A stretch of 64,000 nt of DNA from Malus domestica (GCF_042453785.1 NC_091668.1:23097001-23161000), one strand, 5' to 3'. Shown: positions 1-10,306, counted from the first letter of the stretch. Notes: generated from the sequence alone by a model not told the origin. Program-made: numbers and translations.

Positions 1-334
1 CCAATAACAGTGTTTAATTGTAAAAAAAAAAAGAAAATTATGACAATTTTTTTTTTAATTTTCAAATTGTTAAAAAACATGTAGACGAGTAAAAAAGGAG
101 TAATGGTAAAAAAAAAAAAAAAAAAGATAAACGGGTTAAAAAGGGTAAATGGGTAAACGGGTATTAAACGGTTACGGTTAAATATGTATGATTAACCGTT
201 TATAAACGGTTATGGGTATGTGTATAACCGTTTAGGCAATTAACCAAGGGTAAACGGTTATGCGGGTATAAACATAAACGGTTATGGGTAAATAACCGCG
301 GTTACCTGCTCGCCATAACCATTGTACATCCCTA
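1..334. mobile_element. Right end of an Ac-like hAT element
   Basis: Between about 125 and 300 the sequence carries many short copies of AAACGG (near 128, 155, 165, 203, 252, 275) and its complement CCGTTT (near 196 and 228). This is the kind of subterminal repeat cluster seen in Ac/Ds-like hAT ends. The stretch stops at 331-334; read on the other strand it begins TAGGGATGTACAATGG, a typical hAT terminus. The other end and any transposase lie outside the window, so the 8-bp target duplication (expected to be ATTAAGTC on this side) cannot be checked. Confidence 0.6.
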
Positions 335-545
335 ATTAAGTCTATATCACAATCAAGAATAAAGAGAGGTACATCATTTTACTCAAAAGTCTGAAAAAAT
401 GCTCATTGAAAATATGAATGCAAACCGAAATAATTTACTGTCTTTAATATATAACCCTCATAACCAAAAATAAATTGAATCAATGAATTTATGTAACACC
501 TACATAGGCTGCGTATACATTAATTAGTACTAATTAATCTAGCCA

Positions 546-1495
546 CTAAACCAAAGTGGAACAAGATGAAGTTGCAGGATTATATAGTGCAGGAAGCAAG
601 TACTTCCTTCCATTAGCACCATTGGCATTGTAGCTGGCGCCCGTGGTTGGGTCCTGCAGCAGGTCCCCGGCATAACCAGGATAAGCTCCTTTCCCGTAAA
701 TCCCAGGGCAGGCCGAGGAAGCTTCTAATGGTGCCTCGGCCAGACCCTGGAAGTATCCATTTCCGAATGGGTTGGTGGCTGTCCCGGCCATAAGGCTAGC
801 CAGATTGATGACCATGCCGTCGAGGCCCACGTCGTTGTTGGGGGCTACAAGGGGTGGGCTCTGGGGCCCATAGATGGGCTGGTGGAATGGCCACGCGCAC
901 TGCCCCGGGCATTGGGTTTCCGAGTTTCCAACCCAAATGTAAGCGAACTTGGAGTTCTTGCTGCCCTTGGTGTGTCCGGTTTTGAAAGAGCCACGTCGGC
1001 AGATGTCAGGACAACATTGATGGCGTTTTTCTGGTCGCCCTTTGCGGCCAATGCGACAATCTGTTTGGTGGTGAGGGATTTGCCGAGGGAGTAGCTTTGG
1101 TCGAGAATCTGTCTCCCCAGAGAGAGGGAGAGGGAGTTGGAGGACTTTTTGTTGGAGGTGAGGTGGTAGTATTTCTCGGTGGTCTGCCACCAGGCGGCGA
1201 CGGAGGGTTGCGGGGTTTTGGAAGGGGAGGAGGAGGACAAAGAGGAGATGAAATCGGAAACAATGGCTTTCTGGGAGGGCTTGAAGTTACCGTACCAGAT
1301 GAGGTTGATGGTAATTTTGCCGGAGAGGAGAGGGCCGTTGTGGTATTTGAGGAGCTGGGTTTGATCTTGGACAAGCTCGCTCAGCTTCCTCGTTGCCAAT
1401 GAGACTTGGAACAACCTGCTGGAACCAAATGACACTTGGAACAAGGTGGTCACAACAAACAGCTTCATAAGCCACTGACTAGAATTCAAACCCAT
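546..1495 (-). pseudogene. EXORDIUM-like (PHI-1 family) copy 1, broken
   Basis: This is a PHI-1/EXORDIUM family gene on the minus strand, for a secreted apoplastic protein linked to growth. The first part (1495 down to about 993) gives a signal peptide, then [19 protein letters not shown] and NVVLTSADV. The second part (about 990 down to 546) gives [25 protein letters not shown] and a CSTLV C-terminus. The two parts are in different frames. At about 989-993 the stretch that should hold DGFC and CGTHG (residues 153-164 in copy 2) is missing, so the deletion both removes a Cys-rich core and shifts the frame; the upstream frame runs on to a stop at 845. The signal peptide region also contains a 30-bp in-frame tandem duplication (1401-1460). 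A sequencing or assembly error is an alternative for the frameshift, but the missing core argues for a real deletion. Confidence 0.85.
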
Positions 1496-1595
1496 TTTCT
1501 TCTGAAAAAAAGATTTAGAATTGGGAGGTTTTTTATGTTAAAAGTTGGGAGGGATTGAGATGTTGGGGTGGGGAATGAGAGGGGTGGGGAGGGTG

Positions 1596-1603
1596 TTTAT
1601 ATA
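1596..1603 (-). promoter_or_regulatory. TATA box of EXORDIUM-like copy 1
   Basis: Minus-strand TATATAAA about 100 bp upstream of the start codon at 1495, with a C/T-rich leader between, as in the other copies. It suggests a transcription start near 1565. Confidence 0.55.
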
Positions 1604-1881
1604 GATGTGAGGACTGAGAGGAGGAGGTTGATAAGAAAGTTGAGATTAGGTGGGGGAGGGAGTGGTGGTGCGGAGGCTTTAAGACGGCATCTAGATTTAC
1701 GAGATGACAGTGTTGAGCCAGCTAAAGTGAATTAGGACAAATAAGACAGCCAATGGGGATGAGAATTGAGTGCGACAAAAGAGAGAGCTTACTGTCAACT
1801 GTCATGTTTTCTTTTTCAACTCTTTTAATATGATAGATTAGATTTAAATGGTCCAATAGGAAGCTGTCATGTTGAAAATAG

Positions 1882-2101
1882 GGACAAGATTGTCTGCCCT
1901 CCTTGTTCCCGTGCCCTCCCATGCCCTCCTGTTTTGTGTGGTCACGGTTAAGCCACGTCAACATTTTATATTATTATTTTTATAGAGATAATAAGACAAA
2001 AATGAATAGTAATATAAAATGTTGACGTGGCTTAACCGTGACCACACAAACAGAAGGGCACGGGAGGGCACGGGAACAAGGAGGGCAGACAATCCTTGTC
2101 C
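1882..2101. mobile_element. 220-bp Mutator-type MITE with 9-bp target duplication
   Basis: A near-perfect palindromic element. The left arm (1882 to about 1977) and right arm (about 2010 to 2101) are reverse complements over some 90 bp, beginning GGACAAGATTGTCTGCCC. The flanks are identical 9-bp copies TGAAAATAG (1873-1881 and 2102-2110), the target duplication size of Mutator-like elements. It has no coding capacity. It sits about 390 bp upstream of EXORDIUM-like copy 1. Confidence 0.9.
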
Positions 2102-2159
2102 TGAAAATAGGATGAATGTATAATCATTTTTACGTATGTCTACAAAAGGAGGCTTTTAA

Positions 2160-2533
2160 TTTTTTTTTTTCAAATTCGGAACTAGTTGTAAAGCTCATAC
2201 CATATCGTACTTCAGCAATTTGAATTGTTTATTTTTTAAGTTTGATCTCATAGATCTTTGCAAAATATTAGCCAATAAAAAATATTTAAGATATTTAATT
2301 GAGTTTAAAGAAATTGACTAACATTTTGTTTCATAAAAAATAAAGAAATTTCATTGTGATAGTTAAATAGACAAATAGTTTTCAAGAAAATTGATCTTTG
2401 CAAAGATGAGCTACGAATCGTGGCTTACAAACTAAACAATTTAAATCGTTGAAGTTCGACGTCGAGTGGACCATGCAACTAATCCCTATTTTTACCCAAA
2501 AATGAGAACCCCTTGGTAAAGGGCCTGTGTCAA
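2160..2533 (+). mobile_element. Dispersed inverted-repeat element, copy A
   Basis: This stretch matches the elements at about 13357-13795 (same orientation) and 5535-6295 (opposite orientation). Shared landmarks are TTTGCAAAATATTAGCCAA, AAGAAATTGAC, ATTTCATTGTGATA and a right end with ATCGTTGAAGTTCGA followed by AACTAATCCC. The two halves of the element are imperfect reverse complements, as in a foldback MITE. Copy A is the most diverged and its left end is poorly defined. Confidence 0.6.
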
Positions 2534-3507
2534 CAAATGTTGAGCAAACATATGTACATTTGCTTATAAGTCTTGTCGAGTTATATCGACGCATGATGTC
2601 GAGATATATTAAATAGACATTTCATCAGACATCGTATATATCTTGTGATGTAAATTTTCCATCCCATCGAGATGTTCTTGCATTCACTTGATGGAAATTA
2701 TTGTAGGAAGAATATTCATCTCTGTACAAAAAAGAAAAATCTTATTTCATACAAAATGTATCCATAATATTCCTAAATTCATATTTCCTCCCTAAACATT
2801 ACCAATATAATATTCCTTTATTCGGTTTCTTTGTCCCTCCATTTTTTTAATTTTAAAAGGTGGGGACTTAACATCGTTTTGGATCTATATTTGACCAGCT
2901 TGAATAGCTGTTGCGACTTTTTGCATTTAGTTGCAGGACCAAAAACATCCAATAATTTAGTCACACCCTCCGCCACATAAAGTCCACCAGAACTTTGAAA
3001 TAAGGGTATACACATAAAAAGCAAACAGAACTGACGCGTTTTTGTCCTCCCCAACCGTGGAAGGATTTTTCAGTGTGACTGGCACACGAGGTGGTAAATC
3101 ATGTGTCATTATACAAATAATAGGATATATGTGTTAAAAAGTTAATAACTTCAAAAATAAAATTTATCATCACTTACTTAAAAACACATAATGTACCATC
3201 TATATTCCAGTCATAATTAAAAATTTCTCTCCACCCTTGACAGTGAGAGTAGTGAGCCCAAAACTTTGTCTCTTCGTCTACATTATTGTGCTGTCTTTTT
3301 ATTTGTCCTCGATTCCTTAGCTGGCTCAACACTGTCCTTAATCATAAGTATCCAGATCCTTTCCTTCCACAAAACCAAAATTTTAAAATACGCAACGCGT
3401 TGTCCTGCTGGCCTCTCACTCTGCCCCCTTTTACTTTCTTTCTTTAAGTTTCCAGTCAATATCTTCACCTCCTTCCATGCACTTTCTTTCCTCCCAACTT
3501 TTCAGCC
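2534..3507. other. Intergenic; upstream region of EXORDIUM-like copy 2
   Basis: No gene is seen. From about 2830 the sequence is alignable with 11345-11800 upstream of copy 3 (for example AAAAGGTGGGG and GATCTATATTTGACCAG), so it is the 5' part of the tandem duplication. Small open frames here are not conserved between the two duplicates. Confidence 0.6.
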
Positions 3508-3517
3508 GTATATATTA
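3508..3517 (+). promoter_or_regulatory. TATA box of EXORDIUM-like copy 2
   Basis: GTATATATTA about 115 bp before the start codon, followed by a C/T-rich leader and an A-rich tract directly before the ATG. The same motif is at 11804-11811 before copy 3. Confidence 0.6.
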
Positions 3518-3631
3518 ACTTCCCCCTCCTTACTCCATTTCCATCCCACTCCACAAGATCTTCAGCTCCATTAAGATCCAAAACACCAAATTTGATCACC
3601 TTTTTTTAGAAGAAAAAAAAAAAAAAAAACC

Positions 3632-4567
3632 ATGGCAGCTTTTGCAATTTTGAAACTAGCCCTTGTTATTTCTTTGTTTCATTTCAGCTCAGCAGCTAGG
3701 AACCTTGCTGAAACTTCCAACCAAAACCAAATGCAATTCCAGTACCACAACGGCCCTCTTCTCATCGGAACATTCTCCGTCAACTTGATCTGGTACGGCC
3801 GCTTTACCCCTTCCCAGCGTGCAATCGTTTCCGATTTTATCTCCTCTCTATCCAAACCCACCTCCGACCAACCATCCGTCGCCACATGGTGGAAGTCCAT
3901 AGAGAAATACTACCACCTCTCGAAAAAACCCTCTTCATCTCTCTCCCTCTCTCTAGGAACCCAAATTCTTGATGAAAATTACTCTCTGGGAAAATCTCTC
4001 ACCTCCCGCCAGATCCAACAGCTGGCCTCAAAGGGCACCCAAAACTACGGGATCAATGTCGTTTTGACATCGTCTGATGTTCTTGTTGATGGGTTTTGCA
4101 TGAACCAGTGCGGGACCCACGGCTCATCCAACAGCGGTAGTCAAATCAGAGGATCAAAAACCAAGTTTACTTACATTTGGGTTGGAAACTCAGAGACCCA
4201 ATGCCCAGGGCAATGCGCGTGGCCGTTCCACCAGCCCATCTATGGACCCCAGAGCCCACCTCTCGTGGCCCCCAACAACGACGTGGGCCTGGATGGCATT
4301 GTGATCAACCTCGCTAGTCTTTTGGCAGGGACCGTGACCAACCCCTTCGGAAATGGCTACTTCCAGGGTCCGAAGGAGGCTCCTTTGGAAGCTGCTTCCG
4401 CTTGCCCCGGGGTCTACGGCAAGGGGTCCTACCCTGGTTACGCTGGGGACCTACTAGTGGACCCCACAACCGGAGCTAGCTACAATGCTCATGGATCTAA
4501 TGGGAAGAAGTACTTGCTTCCTGCTTTGTACGACCCTTCGACTTCAACTTGTTCTACTTTGGTTTAG
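3632..4567 (+). CDS. EXORDIUM-like protein (PHI-1 family), intact
   Basis: A single-exon gene for 311 residues, the usual length of the family (about 300-320). Residues 1-21 form a signal peptide, so the product should be secreted to the cell wall. Family landmarks: YHNGPLL at 38-44, WYG at 54-56, PSVATWW near 81-87, [12 protein letters not shown] near 113-124, DGFC at 153-156 and CGTHG at 160-164, [16 protein letters not shown] at 191-206, [10 protein letters not shown] and YPGYAGD further on, and a CSTLV C-terminus. Arabidopsis EXORDIUM promotes brassinosteroid-linked cell expansion and adjusts growth to carbon supply; the biochemical activity is unknown. The start is the ATG that begins the signal peptide, and the coding region needs no intron. 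It is divergent from broken copy 1 and parallel to broken copy 3, and is the only intact member of its subtype here. Which Arabidopsis EXO/EXL gene is closest I cannot settle by eye. Confidence 0.93.
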   Translation: MAAFAILKLALVISLFHFSSAARNLAETSNQNQMQFQYHNGPLLIGTFSVNLIWYGRFTPSQRAIVSDFISSLSKPTSDQPSVATWWKSIEKYYHLSKKPSSSLSLSLGTQILDENYSLGKSLTSRQIQQLASKGTQNYGINVVLTSSDVLVDGFCMNQCGTHGSSNSGSQIRGSKTKFTYIWVGNSETQCPGQCAWPFHQPIYGPQSPPLVAPNNDVGLDGIVINLASLLAGTVTNPFGNGYFQGPKEAPLEAASACPGVYGKGSYPGYAGDLLVDPTTGASYNAHGSNGKKYLLPALYDPSTSTCSTLV

Positions 4568-5534
4568 AGGAAATATGAATTAATATTAGGGTATATGTAC
4601 AATACTAAAGGGAGTATAAACATTAGGGAGCTGTATTTTGGTATTTAAATATTTTTTTATTCTTTTGTATCACATTAAAAAATAATAAAACTACATTATT
4701 TTGTTATTCTTTTAATCCTTATCTGCATGGTATTATTTTGTCATGTTTAGTTATCTTGGGGTATGTCACAAGGTCTACCACAAAAATCAATTCTAATGGT
4801 ACACGTGGCAAAATACATATAGAATTAATCTACAACTCAAAAGAGGTGGACAGTAACTTCTTCATGAAAATAAAATACAAATTACAGTATGATATTATGT
4901 ACACAAATATTTCATTAAAACCATAAAATGATAGTTTCTCTGCGCATGCCAAAATTTGATTTGTTTAAAAGGGTTACGAGTTATACAAAGGCAAGTATTT
5001 TCCAAAATTACCAAACTTAGACATAATTCCCACTTTTACTACCGAATTTATTAGTTCAAAAAAAAAAAAAACAATTTTTGAACAAACTATACATTATATA
5101 GTTTGAGTTTTATGTTAAAATTCAAAGTAAATGAAAGGTGTAGATTGACTTTAATACATAATTTCTGCAATTAAATTAGTAACATTATTGTTATCATGTC
5201 ACATAATATTAATTACTAGCCATATATATGATAATGCGTAATATAACTGTAACATACAATAATTTTCGCACGGTTGAGAAGCTAGAAATAATGTATACAT
5301 CAACATGTTCCTCTTATACAATGTATGCATGTCCCTTCTCCTCTCTTCTTTTGTTTGTCAAAATTATTGTTTATGTCCTTGCAAACCATTATTCCTTTGA
5401 GCACAGTCGACACGGTCCAAGGAGCTAGCCGACCATACAAACCCAATTCCATAAATCTGATGACTTCCACATGCCGCATATTTGGCGGTGAACTAGCCGA
5501 CCATCCACTTATCGACAGACACTCCTCTCTAAGA
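4568..5534. other. Intergenic; 3' flank of EXORDIUM-like copy 2
   Basis: A/T-rich, with probable 3' UTR in the first 150 bp. It aligns with 12850-14430 after copy 3, apart from two MITEs inserted only there. No conserved coding frame is seen. Confidence 0.6.
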
Positions 5535-6295
5535 CAAGGGATCTTTATTTTTATTTTTCAGAAAATATGGAATAGGAGTGGAACACACTCTACATCACAC
5601 TTCAACGATCCGAACCGTCTATTTTGTAAGTTTCGATTCATAGATTATCCTGCAAAAATTCAATTCAATCCAAAATTATTTACATATTATATTTCTGTTA
5701 TCACAATGATGTTTCATTGGTTCTTATAAAACAAATTGTTCATCAATTTTTTTGAACTCTATTAGATGTCTCAAATATTTTCCATTTGGCTTAAGATTTT
5801 GTAAGGATGATCAAAGAATGGTTTGAATCATTGAAATTTGATGTGGTGTGAGCCCCACAACTATTCTCCATTAAAAAAAAAAGGGTTTTTAGCCAAATTG
5901 ATCCCTGAGATTTGCATAACTCTTTACTTTGGTCTATGAGATTTGAAATAGATAGAATTGGTCCCTGAGTTTGTCCACAATCAATCATTTTGGTCATTCC
6001 GTGAAAAATCTCCATAAAATAAGAATAAAATAACAAAAATATCTTCAATTTTGGTCAAATGATTTTGGCCTATTGCTTATTAAATTGAGGGTAGTTTTGT
6101 CATTTTGATCCTTATTTAACATAATTTTTCACCTACTGACCAAAATGATTGCTAGTGAACAATTTTAGGGACCACTTCTATTAATTTCAAATATTAGGGA
6201 CCAAAATGAAGAGTTATCCAAATCTTATAGACAATTTTGGCTAAAAAGAGAGTTCATTCCCTTAAAGGTCTCTTATCTACATATACACCCTTGGG
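5535..6295 (-). mobile_element. Dispersed inverted-repeat element, copy B, interrupted
   Basis: This is the same family as copies A and C but in the opposite orientation. It begins with ACTTCAACGATCCGAACCG and ends, after an interruption, with TTCCCTTAAAGG and a CCCTTGGGCA segment that matches the end of copy C. A second MITE (5886-6247) sits inside its right end. Boundaries are approximate. Confidence 0.6.
5886..6247. mobile_element. MITE nested inside copy B
   Basis: The ends are inverted repeats: TTTTTAGCCAAATTG at the left against the complement of CAATTTTGGCTAAAAA at the right, continuing inward (AGATTTGCATAACTCTT against AGATTTGGATAACTCTT). Copy C at 13.7 kb shows the corresponding site without it. 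No clear target duplication was found because the flanks are A-rich. Confidence 0.65.
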
Positions 6296-6318
6296 CAGCA
6301 CACATGTGCACAACTCAT

Positions 6319-6851
6319 TGTTAGAGAAAATGTAGAAATATAGAGAATAATCCGAAAGATGACTTTGAGGTACAACTTGAATCGTTTCCTTAAAGTGTTA
6401 TTTGCCTCCACTTGAATGAGTTTGCTAAAGGGTTCTTGGCAAATAATTTCCAGGATACAACAAAGTATGAAATATTCGATTAGCAAAACTGAATTATATT
6501 CCACTAGAAATAAATAGAAATAAATTGTATGAATGTGATGGAGAGAGAAGAGAGAGCAAGGAAATTGTGTATACAACAAATATTTGAATAATTCCTTTTC
6601 TACTAATATCACCAATATACATAGAGAGAATTGCACCTTTTAGACATATCTTTTGGTTTTGGGTGTGTCATCTCACCATGAGATACAACTGAACATTGCA
6701 ACAATGTTTCTAATGGATATGTCTGATACAAAAGGCGTAAAGGAATGCATATGTACGGGATGCATTATGTCTTTTCGCCAATAGATAAAAGGTGCACTGT
6801 TTCATTTCAAAAGGTGTCATTATTGGGTTGAATCCCATCCGGTCAAACAGC

Positions 6852-6887
<36 letters not shown>

Positions 6888-6918
6888 ACATTATATTATA
6901 TTCTTAAAATATTCAACA
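6319..6918 (-). repeat. Copia 3' LTR, complete
   Basis: 600 bp, starting TGTTAGAG and ending TTCAACA on the plus strand, with a (TA)n run at about 6850-6884. The adjacent minus-strand sequence AATAGGGAAGGAT is a plausible polypurine tract. Confidence 0.85.
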
Positions 6919-7509
6919 ATCCTTCCCTATTTTAAGAACATATATAGAAAATAATATTACAACAATTCTCTCTTTATAATTATCACAAGCATACTGATAT
7001 AATCATGCATACAATAAAGGTGTCTTTCGAATTAAACCTTTAATTAGTGTAAGCAATTCAAAGTTATAACGAATGCGAGGGTGACCTAAGTTTATACCAA
7101 CTATTCTTATGTTAAAACCAGAATTACTACACACATGACTATGTCTTATTTCCTTAAAGAAATTTCTGAACTAATTAAGCACTATTATGACCTTGTGCTT
7201 CATCCTGGTTTCACAAATATTTACAAGAGAAAACCCAACTCTTGGTAGAAGCGGCACCATTTCTTATGTTCATATAGGTGAGGTTCATTCCCATGTCCCT
7301 GCTACTATAGACATAATTACAAATAACCTCATTAAGAGATAAAACTCGTCCTCCTAAACGTAGCAGTCTTGCATTGATCATCCTGGAATGAGCTATATAT
7401 TAATTTTCAGTGCTTTCACAATCACTTATCAATAACTTGTTATTACCTATTAAACTTTTAAACTAGTGATGTTCTAGATAAAGTCGGGTTACCATTATTG
7501 GTGGCTAAT

Positions 7510-8395
7510 TTTCAATAAAGGGTTTTAGCCCCATTCCACTGGATGTACTACCTACCAAAGCTCTTTAAAGTGCTTTCGTTAACGGATCCACCAAGTTATT
7601 ACTTGATTTAACATAAATAATATTAATAACTCCATCAGTTATTAATTGCTTGACATATTCATGTCTCAAGCTAACATGTCTAGACTTTCAATTGTATACC
7701 TTATTATATACTCTAGACAAAGTAACTTCACTATCACAGTATAAAGAAATGGATGGCATTGGTTATGGTTACAACTCTATTTCCAATAGCAAATTTCTAA
7801 TCCATTCCGCTTCTTTACCTGCTGTTGCTAAAGCTATAAATTCAGATTCCATAGTTGAATGTGCTATACATGTTTGCTTCTTCGAAGCCTAAGAAATTGC
7901 TCCTCCGGCAATTGTAAAAATCCACCTTGATGTAGACTTATTATCATTAGCACTTGTTATCCAACTTGCATCTGAATATCCTTCAAGTACTGCTAGAAAT
8001 TCAGAGTAAGTTAAACTCAGGTTAATAGTTTTTTTAAGATAACCAAAAATTCTATTTATTGCTTTCCAACAAGCAGTACCTGGATTACTAGTGTATCTAG
8101 AAAGTTTGTTTACTGCAAATGCGATATCTGGCCTGGTACAATGCATGGCATACATTAAACTTCCAATTACACTAACATACTCAAGCTGTGCAACAGACCT
8201 ACCAGAATTATTAAACAAAGTTTCACTAGGGTCATAAGGGGTATTTGTTTCTTTTATTTGTAGATGCTTAAACTTAAGAAGCAATTTTTCTATATAATGT
8301 GACTAACATAAAGCGTAACCCCTATTATGCTTCTTTGCCTTAATTCCCAAGATAGTATCCATTTCATTCAAGTCCTTTATTGGTACCATATTATA
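7510..8395 (-). pseudogene. Copia polyprotein remnant: RT C-terminus and RNase H
   Basis: Read on the minus strand, the frame gives MKDLNEMDTILGIK, then SHYIEKLLLKFKHL, IGSLMYAMHCTRPDIAFAVN (reverse transcriptase C-terminus), then GYSDASWI with KSTSRWIF (RNase H), and after further stops a region resembling the element's C-terminus near 7510-7700. At least one stop codon (near 8302) and others past 7889 break it. The homology ends abruptly near 8395, inside the reverse transcriptase domain, where Gypsy LTR sequence begins. It cannot encode an active polymerase. Confidence 0.8.
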
Positions 8396-8775
8396 TTGGG
8401 CCTCCGTATTTAGACCTTGTATAAATACTCGGGGGACTCAAATGTAATTATGTAATAAATGAATGGGCAAATATGTAATAAGTGATGAGCTCTTATGCTA
8501 TAAAAAGACTCCTCACTCTCCTCATTAGGGGAGGTCAAATTTAGGCCATGGGAAGAGAGAAAATAGGCTAGAGAGCACACTGCCTCTAGCCTCCTATATA
8601 TATTCACCATTCATAGTGAAACAATATCAACATCAGTGTGGACGTAGCCTAAACATTGGGGAGAACCATAATACATCTTCTGTTTTCTACTTTCTTGCAG
8701 ATTCATGATCGGATTTACGCTGTTCCAAGACCTTTCGGTTTTGTGCATCAACATTTGGCGCCGTCTGTGGGAATC
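8396..8775 (+). repeat. Gypsy-type LTR fragment with primer-binding region
   Basis: At 8754-8772 the sequence TTGGCGCCGTCTGTGGGAA is a hallmark of the region just after the 5' LTR in many plant Gypsy elements. The preceding 350 bp has the layout of an LTR ending in CATCAACA. No matching second LTR is seen nearby. It has the same orientation as the PADRE frame downstream and the opposite orientation to the host Copia element. Confidence 0.7.
8498..8507 (+). promoter_or_regulatory. TATA box inside the Gypsy LTR fragment
   Basis: CTATAAAAAG in the expected position for an LTR promoter, about 250 bp before the primer-binding region. It points toward the PADRE frame at 9185, so it could drive it; this is inference. 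Confidence 0.5.
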
Positions 8776-9184
8776 GACACAAAAAACTATGTCGGTTTTC
8801 TTTCTTTTTTTCACCTTCGCCGTGAATTTGAAGAAACCAAACACCTGCACAGTCACTGCAAAACGGCATCGATGGAAACACAGAGCTATCTCTCTCTTTC
8901 CTCGCTTTCAACATACAATTACAGAGAGCACAGAGCGATAAACGCACGTACGTAGATACAGAAGAGTGGTCGTACGTAGAGGATAATGGCCCTCCGCCGT
9001 ACTGGATTGAGGATTGAGGTCGCACGCAAAGGATAATGGCCCTCCGCCGTCCGGGGCTTCTCTTCCCCCACTTTTTCTTCCATGTGTTATTTATTCTGGG
9101 TGTAGCATATGCTGCTCAGACCTCCGTGGTCATTCCATATTTGCTGGTATATCAGATACACCAAATAATCTCTCCGTATATGAA

Positions 9185-9733
9185 ATGGGAAATTGTGTGT
9201 TTAAAGAGCTTCGAGAGGCAGAAGAGATGGTGAAAGTCGTGACATACAGTGGGGGAATAATAGAGCTCTTTGCCCCCATCACAACTAACTCTATAACCAA
9301 TGAGTTCCCAGGCCATGCCATCTTCCACAGCCCTGACCTCTTCGCGCAACTTCCTCTCCACAACGAAGAGCTTCATCCTAAAGAGCTTTACTATCTCCTA
9401 CCTCTCAACCCCTACAAAACCCCAAAAAATCATGATATTAATGCAAACCCTAACGACATTGTTTGTACACCGTATCGCATGTCATGTGACAATCAAGGCA
9501 AGAGGCCGGCAGATCCTGAAGTTTTTCCGAGGTACAACAGTAGTGGGGTTTGGAAGGTGAAGCTGGTGATAAGTCCAGAGCAGCTCTCTGACATTTTGTC
9601 GCAGGAAGCTCGCACTGAGGCTTTGATTAAAAGCATGAGGATAGTGGCCAAGTGTGGCACCGGAAGGAACTCATCGGTGGCAAGTTCCGATCAGTGGAGT
9701 CTGTCTAGTAGGTGGAATGAGCTATCATCGTGA
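9185..9733 (+). CDS. PADRE/DUF4228 protein frame inside a retrotransposon
   Basis: 182 residues starting MGNC, a plausible N-myristoylation and palmitoylation signal as in many members of this plant family. The PADRE-type N-terminal half shows VKVVTYSGGIIELFAP (about residues 16-31), an EFPGHAIF segment (40-47) and LYYLLPL (68-74); the C-terminal half shows FPRYNSSGVWKVKLVI followed by SPEQLSDILSQEART. The frame is uninterrupted. It also extends 57 codons upstream to 9014, but that part looks like leader; the MGNC start is chosen because it begins the recognisable protein. PADRE genes are induced by pathogens and stress in Arabidopsis; their biochemical role is unknown. The frame lies within the Copia insertion (6319-10336), antisense to it and downstream of a Gypsy LTR, so it looks captured. 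It may be a pseudogene in practice; no expression can be judged here. Confidence 0.8.
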   Translation: MGNCVFKELREAEEMVKVVTYSGGIIELFAPITTNSITNEFPGHAIFHSPDLFAQLPLHNEELHPKELYYLLPLNPYKTPKNHDINANPNDIVCTPYRMSCDNQGKRPADPEVFPRYNSSGVWKVKLVISPEQLSDILSQEARTEALIKSMRIVAKCGTGRNSSVASSDQWSLSSRWNELSS

Positions 9734-9821
9734 AAGTTGAAGTTTGGATGGTCATGTAGAGAGGCGAAGAAATGTCGTTGCAAACTTTGAAGAACAACAA
9801 AGTATGGAAGGAGCTATCATC

Positions 9822-10258
9822 GAATGAGTTTGCTAAAGGGTTCTTAGCAAATCACTTCCAGGATCCAACAAAGTATGGACTATTCGATTAGCAAAACCGA
9901 ATTATATTCCATTAGAAATAACTAGAAATAAATTGTATGAATGTGATGGAGAGAGAAGAGAGAGCAAGGAAATTGTGTATACAACAAATTTCTGAATAAT
10001 TATTTTTCTACTAATATCACCAATATATATAGAGAGAATTGCACATTTTAGACATATCTTTTGGTTTTGGGTGTGTCCTCTCACCATGAGATACAACTGA
10101 ACATTGCAACAATGTTTCTAATGGATATGTCTGATACAAGAGACGTAAAGGAATGCATATGTACGGGATGCATTATGTCTTTTCGCCAATAGATAAAAGG
10201 TGTACTGTTTCATTTCAAAAGGTGTGATTATTGGGTTGAATCCCATCCTGTCAAACAG

Positions 10259-10306
<48 letters not shown>

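Noticed and set aside
100..300. Telomere-like repeats
   Set aside because: The motif is AAACGG with irregular spacing, not a TTTAGGG array, and fits hAT subterminal repeats.
882..1402. Plus-strand Gly-rich open frames opposite EXORDIUM-like copy 1
   Set aside because: Antisense shadows of a G/C-rich coding region; no family resemblance.
9152..9376. Minus-strand open frames over the PADRE frame
   Set aside because: Antisense shadows of the recognisable plus-strand protein.
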